Assembly: GCF_026344005.1 (NCBI RefSeq)
Contig: NZ_JAPKNH010000006.1
Coordinates: 244,595-308,594, forward strand
DNA from: Kaistia terrae
GTDB lineage: Bacteria; Pseudomonadota; Alphaproteobacteria; Rhizobiales; Kaistiaceae
Direction of reading: 5' to 3'
DNA: 64,000 nt
In this document: one piece after another, positions 43,990-52,701 of the stretch
Position numbering within the stretch: the first letter of the stretch is position 1
Layout of the letters: each line of letters starts with the position of its first letter
Made by a program: the position numbers and the translations under genes
Notes under the pieces: model-generated
The model's input: the letters and a program-made list of their open reading frames with translations, nothing else
Database searches by the model: none
What the model was told of the DNA's origin: nothing

Positions 43990-44988
43990 ATGCCATTCCG
44001 AAACGATGCCGATCCTCTGTGGGAAGCCCAGAACCTCAAACGGGCTCTTCACGCAGCCGGAGTGGCGCTTTGGGCGTGGGCAGTGGAAACCGACGACTTT
44101 GCGATGGACGAGCAGGGTTTCCAGCTTTGGGGGCTGCCTCCAAAGAGCCAGGTGACTTTTGAAGATCTATCGTCCCGTATCCATCCCGCCGATCGAGATC
44201 GCGTGCGCGCGGCTTTCACGGCGACGCGGGCGATCGTGGGCGCATTTGAGATCGATTTTCGCATCTTGATAGGTGAAGAGATTCGTTGGATCTCCGCTCG
44301 TGGCTTGGGCAACGATGAGGGCGTGCACAAGGGCCAAGCGTCGGGCGTTTTCCTTGACGTGACTGGCCGTAAGCAAGCTGAAGAGGGCAGCGAATTGCTG
44401 GCCGGCGAAATGAGCCACAGGGTCAAAAACCTATTGGCGATCGCATCGGGCCTGACCACCATAACGTCCCGATCATCTAATACGGTCGCCGAAATGGCCA
44501 AGGAGTTGACTGATCGCCTAACAGCGCTCGGACGAGCGCACGACCTTGTCCGGCCGCTGCCAGGCCACCAGGGGCGAGCAGCACTGCTAGGCGACGTAAT
44601 CGCGGTGCTCCTGGCACCATATGATGACAGCGGTGCCTTCAGCAGCCGGATACGTGTCGCCGTCCCTCGGATGGGTGTAGGCGAGCAGGCGGCAACGTCC
44701 ATTGCGCTCGTTATCCACGAGCTTGCCACCAACTCGCTTAAATACGGGGCGCTTTCGACCGGCTCAGGCTTGCTGGATATCTCTGGGACCAGCACTGAAA
44801 ACGAGGTCTGCATCGTTTGGACGGAACAAGGCGGGCCGGCTGTCGAGCGCCCCGCGGATGAAGGCTACGGCAGCAAGCTGCTTCACCGCAGCGTGACCGG
44901 CCAGCTCGGCGGCACCATCAACATCGACTGGGCCAAAGAGGGAATTATCATCACTCTGACTTTGAACTCAAACCATCTAGCCGCTTAG
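43990..44988 (+). CDS. HWE-family sensor histidine kinase with PAS domain
   Basis: The 332-residue soluble protein has one PAS domain (about 15-128, PAS_3 type with RIHPADRDRVRAAF and FRILIGEEIRWISARG) and an HWE kinase core: phospho-acceptor His143 in AGEMSHRVKNLLA, HELATNSLKYGALS (N box) and WTEQGGP, the Trp-x-Glu hallmark. No response regulator is adjacent. HWE/HisKA_2 kinases often feed PhyR and hence EcfG, so this one may signal into the general stress response whose promoters occur nearby. That link is inference. Start follows AAGGAGCC. Confidence 0.92.
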   Translation: MPFRNDADPLWEAQNLKRALHAAGVALWAWAVETDDFAMDEQGFQLWGLPPKSQVTFEDLSSRIHPADRDRVRAAFTATRAIVGAFEIDFRILIGEEIRWISARGLGNDEGVHKGQASGVFLDVTGRKQAEEGSELLAGEMSHRVKNLLAIASGLTTITSRSSNTVAEMAKELTDRLTALGRAHDLVRPLPGHQGRAALLGDVIAVLLAPYDDSGAFSSRIRVAVPRMGVGEQAATSIALVIHELATNSLKYGALSTGSGLLDISGTSTENEVCIVWTEQGGPAVERPADEGYGSKLLHRSVTGQLGGTINIDWAKEGIIITLTLNSNHLAA

Positions 44989-45095
44989 ACCGTATAAGGC
45001 GGCAAGCTAAGGCGCGAGCCTCGCTTGATCGTCAATGCCGGGATGGTCGTTCGCCACTTGATCGACCATGACGTCGGCTTAAGCGGAACGACACC

Positions 45096-45509
45096 ATGAG
45101 CGAGTATACCATCAGAGAGATCGCCGAGGAATTTGGTCTGACGATGCGCACCCTCCGATTCTGGGAGCAACAGCAGATCCTTACCCCCGTCAGGCTGGGC
45201 TCATACCGGCTCTATTCGGCTGAAGATCGCGAGAGAGTGCGGGACATCATGAAGTGGTCAGAGGCCGGCTTTACTATTCGCGAAGTGGCTTCAATGCTGT
45301 CTATGACAGTCACGGGCCGTGCGGCATTTCTCTCGGAACGGTTACCTGAGCTAAGGTCCCACTTGGAACAAGACTACATCAAACGGTCCAACGCGATCGC
45401 AAGTTTGACGGCTTCGCTTCGCCCGACCGCCGATCCTGAGCAAGAAGCAAGACCCGCAAAAGTCCTTTCGATGTCCGATCGTTCACGAGGCCTGCCCCAC
45501 CAAGCCTGA
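45096..45509 (+). CDS. MerR-family transcriptional regulator
   Basis: The 137-residue protein begins with a MerR winged helix: YTIREIAEEFGLTMRTLRFWEQQQILTPVRLGSYRLYS and then RVRDIMKWSEAGFTIREV. A dimerisation helix follows, and the last 35 residues are disordered. There are no cysteines after the HTH, so metal sensing is unlikely. The effector is unknown. AGCGGAACG precedes the ATG. Its target may be itself or the neighbours. Confidence 0.88.
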   Translation: MSEYTIREIAEEFGLTMRTLRFWEQQQILTPVRLGSYRLYSAEDRERVRDIMKWSEAGFTIREVASMLSMTVTGRAAFLSERLPELRSHLEQDYIKRSNAIASLTASLRPTADPEQEARPAKVLSMSDRSRGLPHQA

Positions 45510-45581
45510 AGAGCCAAATCCTGCTCTCAGAAATCGTAGCAACCCTTTGCCGTCGGCTACCGTTCTTCCAACGGCACTAGG

Positions 45582-45893
45582 ATGCCGATGGAGAGTGACG
45601 TGAAAGCGATCTTTGGTGGATTAGGGGCGAGCGTGATCTTTGCGATCGCGGCGCTGGTTCCTTTTCGAGCCGGCGCCGGACCTCCGCCCCGAATGGTCGA
45701 AACAAATCTCACAATTGATAGACCCGTGTGCGAAGACGCGCAATTCAGAGTTGCCAAAGAGCCATGTCGACGAATGGTCGGCCAAGCGCCTGTGATCGGG
45801 GACAAACCCAACGCCGCACGCCAGCCCTTCTACTATATGGGCTCCGGCAAGAACCATCAGCGCGGGCCGCTGTATGGCGAACCACGCCCCTAG
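45582..45893 (+). CDS. small exported hypothetical protein
   Basis: The 103-residue product has one N-terminal hydrophobic stretch (IFGGLGASVIFAIAALVPF) which could be a signal or anchor, then a basic region with two Cys (PVCEDAQF and EPCRRM) that may form a disulfide. No family is recognised. The start is one of two nearby ATGs, and no strong ribosome site is seen. Confidence 0.45.
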   Translation: MPMESDVKAIFGGLGASVIFAIAALVPFRAGAGPPPRMVETNLTIDRPVCEDAQFRVAKEPCRRMVGQAPVIGDKPNAARQPFYYMGSGKNHQRGPLYGEPRP

Positions 45894-45923
45894 GTCGTCG
45901 ATATCCCAAGCGTAAGGATTATC

Positions 45924-46118
45924 ATGCCAGGCAACACCCGAACGCTAACAGGCGCTCAATGGGCTCTCATGCACGCAATCGAGTTGGGCAGACTCGATCT
46001 TGAGACACTCGACAATGACCTGCGAGCACTCAGGCAGTTGGGACTGATTGAGTTCCAGAACGTGTGGCACCCCACGGAAGAGGGCAGACTGCTAATCGCG
46101 CTACGAAGGCATATATAG
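45924..46118 (+). CDS. small winged-helix-like protein, similar in plan to that at 35025
   Basis: The 64-residue protein reads LTGAQWALMHAIELGRLDLETLDNDLRALRQLGLIEFQNVWHPTEEGRLLIALRR. The pattern LT..QW, L..LGLI and PTxEGxLL parallels the protein at 35025, so both may be minimal winged-helix DNA-binding proteins. No experimental family is known to me. AAGGATTATC before the ATG fits a ribosome site. Confidence 0.6.
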   Translation: MPGNTRTLTGAQWALMHAIELGRLDLETLDNDLRALRQLGLIEFQNVWHPTEEGRLLIALRRHI

Positions 46119-46127
46119 CGAGGTCAA

Positions 46128-46412
46128 TCAATTAAGCCGACCGTGGATCGGCGGAACTGACTTCCTGCCACGTGCTTCATGCATCGCATCAACGAGCATT
46201 CGTGCAAGCTGCATTTCGCCTAGGTCCATTGCCTCAGCGGCTAGGTCCGCAAGCCCTGCGGCCATTACGTTGAGTCGCGCAATTCTATCCGCCAAAGTCG
46301 CATCCTCCGCGTGCCAATATTCCACTGGATGGGATCTAATGCAGGGATGCGCAGAATTATTTTCCTTGAGGTCGAGATTGCCTTTCGTGGTTGCACCGGC
46401 TATCGGCAGCAC
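46128..46412 (-). CDS. small helical hypothetical protein
   Basis: The frame gives 94 residues, of which the second half LADRIARLNVMAAGLADLAAEAMDLGEMQLARMLVDAMHEA is a convincing amphipathic helical segment. The first 40 residues look random, so the true start may be further in. No family is recognised. Confidence 0.4.
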   Translation of the reverse strand: MLPIAGATTKGNLDLKENNSAHPCIRSHPVEYWHAEDATLADRIARLNVMAAGLADLAAEAMDLGEMQLARMLVDAMHEARGRKSVPPIHGRLN

Positions 46413-46501
46413 CCACGCGGCCGCTGTCGGCGCACGTTCTTTAAGCAGAGATTTGAAACTAAGAGTTAGGCGGAGTGTCCCAACGGCTTATGGTCCGCGC
46501 C

Positions 46502-46750
46502 ATGACCAAGAATTATTTCGAGCCCGTGTTTGTCTGGGTTGGACCTGGGACGCGCCAAGGCATTAGTGACGTTGCGAGGGCATCCGAACTGCTGATGACC
46601 AACTGGCCAAAGGACTCTATGGCAACGCCCGCCCACATCGCTGCGAAAACTATCTGTCTCGCGTCGTGGGAAGAGCAAAGCTCTGCCGAAGGCGCTCGTG
46701 CCGCGTTTCTCCAAGCGGCTCGCGAGGCGGGTATTCTGACAGACGAATAG
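46502..46750 (+). CDS. DUF982 family protein
   Basis: The 82-residue protein shows the full DUF982 pattern: FEPVFVWVGPGTRQGISDVARASELLMTNWP, then AAKTICLASWEEQSSAEGARAAFLQAAREAGI. The family is found almost only in rhizobia, often in many copies, and its function is unknown. I start at MTKNYFEP (46502); an upstream in-frame start at 46475 adds nine residues. Confidence 0.85.
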   Translation: MTKNYFEPVFVWVGPGTRQGISDVARASELLMTNWPKDSMATPAHIAAKTICLASWEEQSSAEGARAAFLQAAREAGILTDE

Positions 46751-46985
46751 CTATTGGCGAACGACTTCGGCACCGCGAGATGATAAAGCCGCCGTCGGGA
46801 TCAGCAGTTTGCAGGGCTGCCAGACGATTGACGTCGTTGCAGTTTTGTTGATGCGGATGTTTCGCGGTGTTTCATGCTCCAGCGCGCTCGCGGAGCGCAA
46901 TTGCGCAGGGCGTTGAACCCGGCGGGATCCGCGCTATCGTGGTGCTGGCGGACACACCGCGTCCGCTCCGTTGGCGGAGGGCTCC

Positions 46986-48401
46986 ATGGGCAGTTCGGAT
47001 CGGGACGTCTTTGCCAGGGCCGCAGCGCATGCCATCGCCTTCCGGCAGGGGCTCGCGACCCGCTTGCAGCGCCCGGAGCACGGCTACGCCGAAGCCTTGG
47101 CTGACTTTGCAGGCCCTTTGCCGGAAACGGGCGCGGATGGCCGCGCGATCCTTGACGACCTGGTGGATCGGGCGACGCCCGGACTTCATGCTATGGCCGG
47201 GACGCGGTTCTTCGGCTGGGTGATCGGCAGTTCGCACCCTGTCGGCGTCGCGGCGGACTGGATGACGGCGGCCTGGGGCCAGAATGCCGGCAACCACGCC
47301 GCCGCGCCGGCGGCGGCGGCTTGCGAAGGCGTCGCGGCGCAGTGGCTTCTGGAATTGCTTGATCTCCCCGCCACCGCTTCGGTCGGCTTCGTGACCGGCG
47401 CGACCGTCGCCAATTTTGTCGCGCTCGCCGCCGCGCGCGGCGCGGTCCTGCGGCGGCTCGGCTGGGACGTCGAGGCCGATGGCCTGTTCGGCGCGCCACC
47501 CATCCGCGTGATCATCGGTGAAGAGGCACACAGCACGGTCTTTTCGGCTCTGCAATATCTCGGTCTCGGTCAGGCCCGCGTCACCAAAGTTGCGGTCGAC
47601 AAGGAAGGCGCGATGCTGCCGGAGGCGTTTGCGGAAGCCATGGCGGCGGCAGCCGACGACGAGGCCGTGATAGCCATCACGCAGGCCGGGCAAATCAACA
47701 CTGGCGCTTTCGACCCGCTTCCGGCGATCCTCCCTTCGGCGCGACGCCATTCCAATTGCTGGGTGCATGTCGACGGTGCCTTCGGTCTCTGGGCTCGTGC
47801 CTGTCCGGACCGCGCCTTCCTGGCGAACGGCATCGAGGGCGCGGATTCCTGGGCAACCGACGGGCACAAATGGTTGCAGACGCCCTATGACTGCGGCTTC
47901 GCCATCGTGCGGGACGCCCAGGCGCATCGACGGGCGATGACCATCGCTGCCAGCTATCTGCCCGCCGTGGCCGAGGGCGAGCGTGACCCGTCGCACTACG
48001 TGCCGGAATTGTCGCGGCGGGCGCGCGGCTTCGCGACCTTTGCGATGATCCGGCATTTCGGCCGCGCGGGCATCGCCGAAATGGTCGGGCGGCATTGCCG
48101 GCTCGCGCGCCAACTCGCCGATGCGCTGCGCGCCGAGCCCGGGGTCGCGGTCATGAATGACGTCGTGCTCAACCAGCTAATCGTCCGCTTTGGCGGCAAC
48201 CGCTCGCGAGAGGAGAGCGAGGCGCTCACGCGCAAGACGATCGCCACCCTGCAGCGCGAGGGGCGGATCTTCGCCGGTGGAGCGCTATGGCGCGGCGACT
48301 GGGTCCTCAGGATCTCGGTGATCAGCGGCGGCACCTCCGAGGACGACATCGACGTCGCTGCCGAAGCCATCCTCGAAGCCTGGCGCGGTATTCGGAGTTG
48401 A
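46986..48401 (+). CDS. group II PLP-dependent amino acid decarboxylase
   Basis: The 471-residue protein has the fold type I PLP-binding features of aromatic amino acid/glutamate decarboxylases: GFVTGATVANFVALAAAR, HVDGAFGLWA with the PLP-N1 Asp, and the Schiff-base Lys in WATDGHKWLQTPYDCG. It would decarboxylate an aromatic or related amino acid in the cytosol, but the substrate is not clear from the sequence. Start ATG 46986 follows GGCGGAGGG; a TTG at 46971 is the alternative. It is not in an operon. Confidence 0.88.
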   Translation: MGSSDRDVFARAAAHAIAFRQGLATRLQRPEHGYAEALADFAGPLPETGADGRAILDDLVDRATPGLHAMAGTRFFGWVIGSSHPVGVAADWMTAAWGQNAGNHAAAPAAAACEGVAAQWLLELLDLPATASVGFVTGATVANFVALAAARGAVLRRLGWDVEADGLFGAPPIRVIIGEEAHSTVFSALQYLGLGQARVTKVAVDKEGAMLPEAFAEAMAAAADDEAVIAITQAGQINTGAFDPLPAILPSARRHSNCWVHVDGAFGLWARACPDRAFLANGIEGADSWATDGHKWLQTPYDCGFAIVRDAQAHRRAMTIAASYLPAVAEGERDPSHYVPELSRRARGFATFAMIRHFGRAGIAEMVGRHCRLARQLADALRAEPGVAVMNDVVLNQLIVRFGGNRSREESEALTRKTIATLQREGRIFAGGALWRGDWVLRISVISGGTSEDDIDVAAEAILEAWRGIRS

Positions 48402-48873
48402 TGCGGAGGACGGCTAGGAGAGCGAGTCGCGTTCATTCTCCAGGGTTGCCAGCTGCTGTTAGAGCTTATTTGGGCGAAGACCCGTTTTCCGCGGCTCGGC
48501 GAGATAGGGCGCCCAGAGCTTGTCACCACGCGCACATATGTTCCCTGCCTGTCGGTCTTGGGGTGGTTTGCAGACTGGCAGCTTTCGGGTTTGGAGCGAT
48601 AAAATGCCGACCTGCGTTCTGGCCTGCCGTGGAAGACTTTCGGAAGCTAACGGTGGTGCTGGTGATCGCCGTCGGCCCGCCGATCAAGATGTGTAGCCAT
48701 TGCGGCGACCGCTAAGGTCTATGGACAGGCAACTGAGCCCCAACCCTACCCGCTGGTCTTGTTCCAACAAATCGGGGACGAAGGTCCGTTTTGGATCACA
48801 GCCGAGCGAAAAATATTGTCGGCAACTTCGGCGCTAATCCGGCGTTGCATCTGCCTGTAGCAGGAGAAGTTCA
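48402..48873. other. gap without recognisable gene
   Basis: Frames in this 472-bp region lack ribosome sites and family signatures. A weak EcfG-like match GCAAC-N16-CGTT lies at about 48826-48850 before the PNPOx-like gene (one mismatch in the -35). Nothing else is seen. Confidence 0.4.
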
Positions 48874-49380
48874 ATGAAAGAACGGACAGACGACAATCCG
48901 AAAACGGCGGCAGAGGTGCAGGATCGCATTTGGGAACTCGCCAAGAAAATCGACATCTGCGCCTTCACCACCTGGGATGGCGAGCGTCAGAGAAGCCGAC
49001 CGCTTTCAGCCAGGGTGGCGCGTGATGAGCACGCCATTTATTTCCTCGTAGACATCAAGGGAAACAAGAATGCGCAGATCGATCAGTTCCCCTTCGTCTC
49101 GTGCTTCTGGGCAAACAATAGCGATTACAAATATGTGCTGATCTCGGGAAAGGCTGTGCTCAGCAACGACCGTGCAAAGATCAAGGATCTCTGGGAGGTC
49201 GCCGATCGCGCTTGGTGGGAGGATGAGAATGATCCGTCGATCCGCCTGATCACTGTTACGCCCGAAGACGGTGAACTCTGGGATAGCCCGGGGAAGCCGG
49301 TCGCGCTTGCCAAGATGATCTTCGCCGCCGTGACCAATTCCGCTCCTGAGATGGGCGACAACGCTAAGGTTGACCTCTAA
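48874..49380 (+). CDS. pyridoxamine-phosphate-oxidase-like FMN-binding general stress protein
   Basis: The 168-residue protein has the split-barrel fold of general stress protein 26 relatives: AFTTWDGERQRSRPLSARV, AIYFLVDIKGNKNAQI and VLISGKAVLSNDRAKIKDLW, then DSPGKPVALAKMIFA. It probably binds FMN or F420-like flavin; the reaction is unknown. Members are commonly induced in general stress. AGGAGAAG precedes the ATG. Confidence 0.88.
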   Translation: MKERTDDNPKTAAEVQDRIWELAKKIDICAFTTWDGERQRSRPLSARVARDEHAIYFLVDIKGNKNAQIDQFPFVSCFWANNSDYKYVLISGKAVLSNDRAKIKDLWEVADRAWWEDENDPSIRLITVTPEDGELWDSPGKPVALAKMIFAAVTNSAPEMGDNAKVDL

Positions 49381-49591
49381 CAAAAGGTCAGGTGGACTTG
49401 GGCCGACACCAGTCGGCCCTATTCTTTATTGGGCACTTGAGCGAGTGTATGGGACGCGAATCATAAAGTCATTGCCACGTTCGCGCGCTGAGTACTCCTC
49501 ACAAGTTAACTCCGGCTATCGCATCGCTTCTGGAGCGGGTTGCTATCGGCGAGGGCTGGACGAGTGCGCCCCCTCGGCCAGCGGATCAGGC

Positions 49592-51778
49592 CTAGAAGCC
49601 GAGTTTCAGGGAGACGCTTCCCGACACGGAGGCATCCTCGGATTGGCCCGCTGCGGCATGAACCGACATGGAGAGCACCGCATTGGTGGCGATCTTCTGG
49701 TCAAGGTCGGCGCCGAACCGCGCCCAGTTGCGCGATACGACCTGTCCCGGCGTACTGAAGGAACCGAGACCCCCCAGGATCTCGCCGGTGACGGCTGGGC
49801 CGTCGCCGTCAAAGCGATGTACCCATTCGCCGCTGACGCGCAGGTCTGTTTTTGTGCCGAGGGCGACCTTCACCGCTGTGCCAAGGCGGCCTTCTTTTGT
49901 CGTCTGCTTGTAAGCATCGACTGAGATAGGGAAGCCGCCGCCCTCTTCGGTATAGGCGTCGACGGTGCCCCGGGTCTGTGTATAGGCGGCGTAGGGCGAC
50001 AGCGAGAACGCGCCATAAGTGACGGCATTCAGCCAGTCGACGCGCGCCCGCACCGCCCAGGTATTGGCATCGGTGCTGCCTTTGCTGGTGTCGGTATCGA
50101 CGCCGTTCAGGTAGTTGCGCGAGATGTCGGCGTTCCAGTTGCCGGTATAGCCGGTCAGGCTGGCGACGACACTGGTGCCGGGAATGGTGTAGTCGGCCTC
50201 GCCCAGGAAGTAATAGCCACTCATCCGGCCATCACCGCCAAACGCGAGATCCTGATTGACCTGGGTCAGTCCGAAGCTGCCGCCGATACGGAAATCGCCG
50301 ATGTCAGTGCAGGCGCCGACCTCGCCGAGATACTGGTTGCGATCCTCTTCATTCTGGCGGGCAAGGTCGCCAGTCACCCAGAAACAGTGGCTGGCGGCGA
50401 TGCCGTTGTCCGCGAGAATGCGATGATGCGCGCCCCACATGGAAAGGGTTGCCATGCTGACGGGGGTCGATAGCGATGCGGAGAGGCCGGAGAGGCTTTG
50501 CATGTAGTCGTCGAGACCGATCACGCCGCTGCCGGGGGGCGTCGGCGTGGGTGTTGGGGTCGGGGTCGGGGTCGGGGTGGGAGTAGGAGTAGGAGTAGGA
50601 GTAGGAGTAGGAGTAGGAGTAGGAGTAGGGGTCGGAGTAGGCGTGGGCGTGGGCGTCGTCCCGGCGACACGTGCGATATAGCGTTGGGCGGATCCGTTGA
50701 TCACGCCATTGCCGACAACGACATTGCCACTGTCATCGACGCCCTCCGCCGTTCCGAACTGGTTGCTTCCGATGGAGACGCCATTGGCCGTGAGCCAGTC
50801 GCCAACCGATTGAAGCCCGCCGCTCTGGGTCCAGCGAAAGCCGATAACGCCAGCCGCCGACCGATCCGCATTGCCGACGATGACGCTGCCATCGCCGTTG
50901 ATGGCATTGGCATAGCTGAGCGTCCCACCGGAAAAATAGCCGAGGCCGACCATGCCGGTCCCTGACGTCCAGCGGAACGCCTCCTGCACATTGGTTGCGG
51001 AGACCGAAACGCCGGCGATGACGGCGCCATCGGCGGAGACCCCAAACGCCCGGCTGCGCGCCGTCGCCGATTCATGCGCCGCCAGCACGCCCAACCCGAC
51101 CATGCCGGTCCCTGTCGTCCAGCGGAACACTTCTTCCGAATGGGCGGCCGTGTTGCCATAGCCGATGATGACACTGCCGTCGCTCGACGCGCCGCGCGCC
51201 ATGCTGGAATTGAAGCCGCCGCCTTGCAGATCCTCGGCGGCGCCATCGTCGACCCATCGCACAGCGTGGAATACGCCAGCGCCGGGCGAGAGGGAGAGCA
51301 GGCTCATGCCGGCAACGACATGTCCATCGCTCGAGACGGTATAAGCGAGGCTGTTATGGGGGGTGAGCAGGCCGTCTGCATGGGGCTCGAGATCGCCAAG
51401 CTGCGTCCGCACGCCCTCACGCCAGACCTGCGCCTTGTTGGCGGAATAGGGATCGGCCGACGTGTAGCCGGCGACGACCTTTCCATCGCCAGAGATGCCA
51501 TATGCGTAGCCTACATCATCGCCACCAGGCATCGACAGTGCGGTCTTGCCGGTCAGGGTGAAGGTGTAGGGACGGTAGCTGGACACGCCGGTCCGGACAA
51601 AGCCGGCGATCGTGTCGCCATCCCCCGAAACGTCGGTAAAGCCCGCCCCCAGATTCCCGGTCGGCAAGGTGCCGGGTGTCGAATTGAGGCCGGTCACACT
51701 GCCTGCAGCGTAAACCAGCCTCGACCCCAGCAAAGAGATCATTGCGACGGAAACGAGAAGCCGCGACTTGCAAGGCAT
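49592..51778 (-). CDS. autotransporter with HAF-like repeats and a Thr-Pro hinge
   Basis: The 728-residue protein has a signal peptide (cleaved near VYAAG). Residues about 45-370 consist of eight or so repeats of the type VSGDGxVVAG...AFRWTSGTGMVGLG, the HAF/beta-propeller-like repeat. About 20 Thr-Pro pairs (375-415) form a stiff stalk, followed by a 280-residue autotransporter barrel ending KLGF with terminal Phe. It would be displayed at the cell surface. Palindrome site A (51988-52001) lies 210 bp before its start, suggesting control by the adjacent two-component system. Confidence 0.88.
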   Translation of the reverse strand: MPCKSRLLVSVAMISLLGSRLVYAAGSVTGLNSTPGTLPTGNLGAGFTDVSGDGDTIAGFVRTGVSSYRPYTFTLTGKTALSMPGGDDVGYAYGISGDGKVVAGYTSADPYSANKAQVWREGVRTQLGDLEPHADGLLTPHNSLAYTVSSDGHVVAGMSLLSLSPGAGVFHAVRWVDDGAAEDLQGGGFNSSMARGASSDGSVIIGYGNTAAHSEEVFRWTTGTGMVGLGVLAAHESATARSRAFGVSADGAVIAGVSVSATNVQEAFRWTSGTGMVGLGYFSGGTLSYANAINGDGSVIVGNADRSAAGVIGFRWTQSGGLQSVGDWLTANGVSIGSNQFGTAEGVDDSGNVVVGNGVINGSAQRYIARVAGTTPTPTPTPTPTPTPTPTPTPTPTPTPTPTPTPTPTPTPTPPGSGVIGLDDYMQSLSGLSASLSTPVSMATLSMWGAHHRILADNGIAASHCFWVTGDLARQNEEDRNQYLGEVGACTDIGDFRIGGSFGLTQVNQDLAFGGDGRMSGYYFLGEADYTIPGTSVVASLTGYTGNWNADISRNYLNGVDTDTSKGSTDANTWAVRARVDWLNAVTYGAFSLSPYAAYTQTRGTVDAYTEEGGGFPISVDAYKQTTKEGRLGTAVKVALGTKTDLRVSGEWVHRFDGDGPAVTGEILGGLGSFSTPGQVVSRNWARFGADLDQKIATNAVLSMSVHAAAGQSEDASVSGSVSLKLGF
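50538..50660. repeat. Thr-Pro coding hexanucleotide tandem repeat
   Basis: The stalk is coded by variants of a 6-bp unit, with eight identical AGTAGG copies at 50582-50629. Being a multiple of three, changes in copy number alter stalk length but not frame. Tracts like this expand and contract by slippage. Confidence 0.85.
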
Positions 51779-51987
51779 GAACTATCCCCAGGGTGAATTT
51801 CCGCGCAGACAGGGCCGAGCCCGCCCCGAAAGGACCGACCGATGAACGAGTTGGGAATTGGCCTGGAAGTGGCGCTGGTCGCAGATCGGTCCGGCCCGCT
51901 ACGATGCTGGCTGGAGCGGTCGTGTCCCTGCTGCTGCTTTTGGCGTCCCCCGAGCCTCAGACTGCATGAGGCGCGAGGCCCCGGCAG

Positions 51988-52001
51988 CCCCTGTTCAGGG
52001 G
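51988..52001. promoter_or_regulatory. palindrome site A, CCCCTGTTCAGGGG
   Basis: This 14-bp near-palindrome lies in the 254-bp gap between the regulator's stop and the autotransporter start, so it is in the autotransporter promoter region. The reverse complement matches site C over 18 bases. Confidence 0.6.
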
Positions 52002-52032
52002 GAGAAGCCGTCGATTTTCGGGAATTCGAGGA

Positions 52033-52701
52033 TCAGCAGAGCCCGCGCCGCACAGCCTCGCGAGTCGCTTGCGCCCGTGTGGAAACGCTGAGCTTCTGGT
52101 AGATCACCTTGACGTAGCTTGCGACCGTTTGCGGCCTCAGCCCCATCCGCCCGGCTGCCTCGGCAACCGTCAGGCCCCGCGCCAGCAAAGTCAGCGTCTC
52201 GGTCTCGCGCGGCGTCAGTCCCGCGGCGTCGTCGGCCTTCGCGACCGGCGCGCGAAAATGCGCGAGGAGGCGATGGGCGATCGACGGCGACAATGACGGC
52301 TCGCCCCGATCGATCCGGCGCAGGATGCCGACCAAAAGGTCCGGTTCCTCATCCTTCAGCAGATAGCCGCGCGCGCCGGCGGCAATGGCTTCAAAGATAT
52401 GCGCGTCGTCGTCATAGATCGTGGCGATAACCGGCATCACATTCGGCCATGCCTCGACCAGTTTTCGCACCAGATCGACGCCGGAACCATCCGGCAATCC
52501 AAGATCGATCAGCGCCAGATCGAACCCCGGCACGCCTGCTCCCTGGCGCTCGGCGAGCCACGCCATGGCCTCGCCCCGGCGGGCGAACGCAACCACGCCG
52601 ATACCTGGAAAAGCTGCCGTGAGGACGCCAAGCAGCCAATCGCGGCTTCGCGGCTGATCCTCGACCAGCAGGCACAATCTTGCCGTTGTGATTTCCATCA
52701 T
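52033..52701 (-). CDS. LuxR/NarL-family response regulator
   Basis: The 222-residue protein has a receiver (acid pocket VEDQ, phospho-acceptor Asp66 in LALIDLGLPDGSG, Lys in YLLKDEEPDLL) and a LuxR-type HTH (about 155-215, LTPRETETLTLLARGLTVAEAAGRMGLRPQTVASYVKVIYQKL). Its start codon overlaps the stop of the kinase gene as ATGA, so kinase and regulator are translated together and form a pair. The dimeric HTH fits the CCCCTGAACAGGGG palindromes found around the locus. Confidence 0.94.
   Translation of the reverse strand: MMEITTARLCLLVEDQPRSRDWLLGVLTAAFPGIGVVAFARRGEAMAWLAERQGAGVPGFDLALIDLGLPDGSGVDLVRKLVEAWPNVMPVIATIYDDDAHIFEAIAAGARGYLLKDEEPDLLVGILRRIDRGEPSLSPSIAHRLLAHFRAPVAKADDAAGLTPRETETLTLLARGLTVAEAAGRMGLRPQTVASYVKVIYQKLSVSTRAQATREAVRRGLC

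Noticed and set aside
50538..50660. Short tandem repeats considered as a CRISPR array
   Set aside because: Units are 6 bp, have no spacers and code for Thr-Pro within a long gene.
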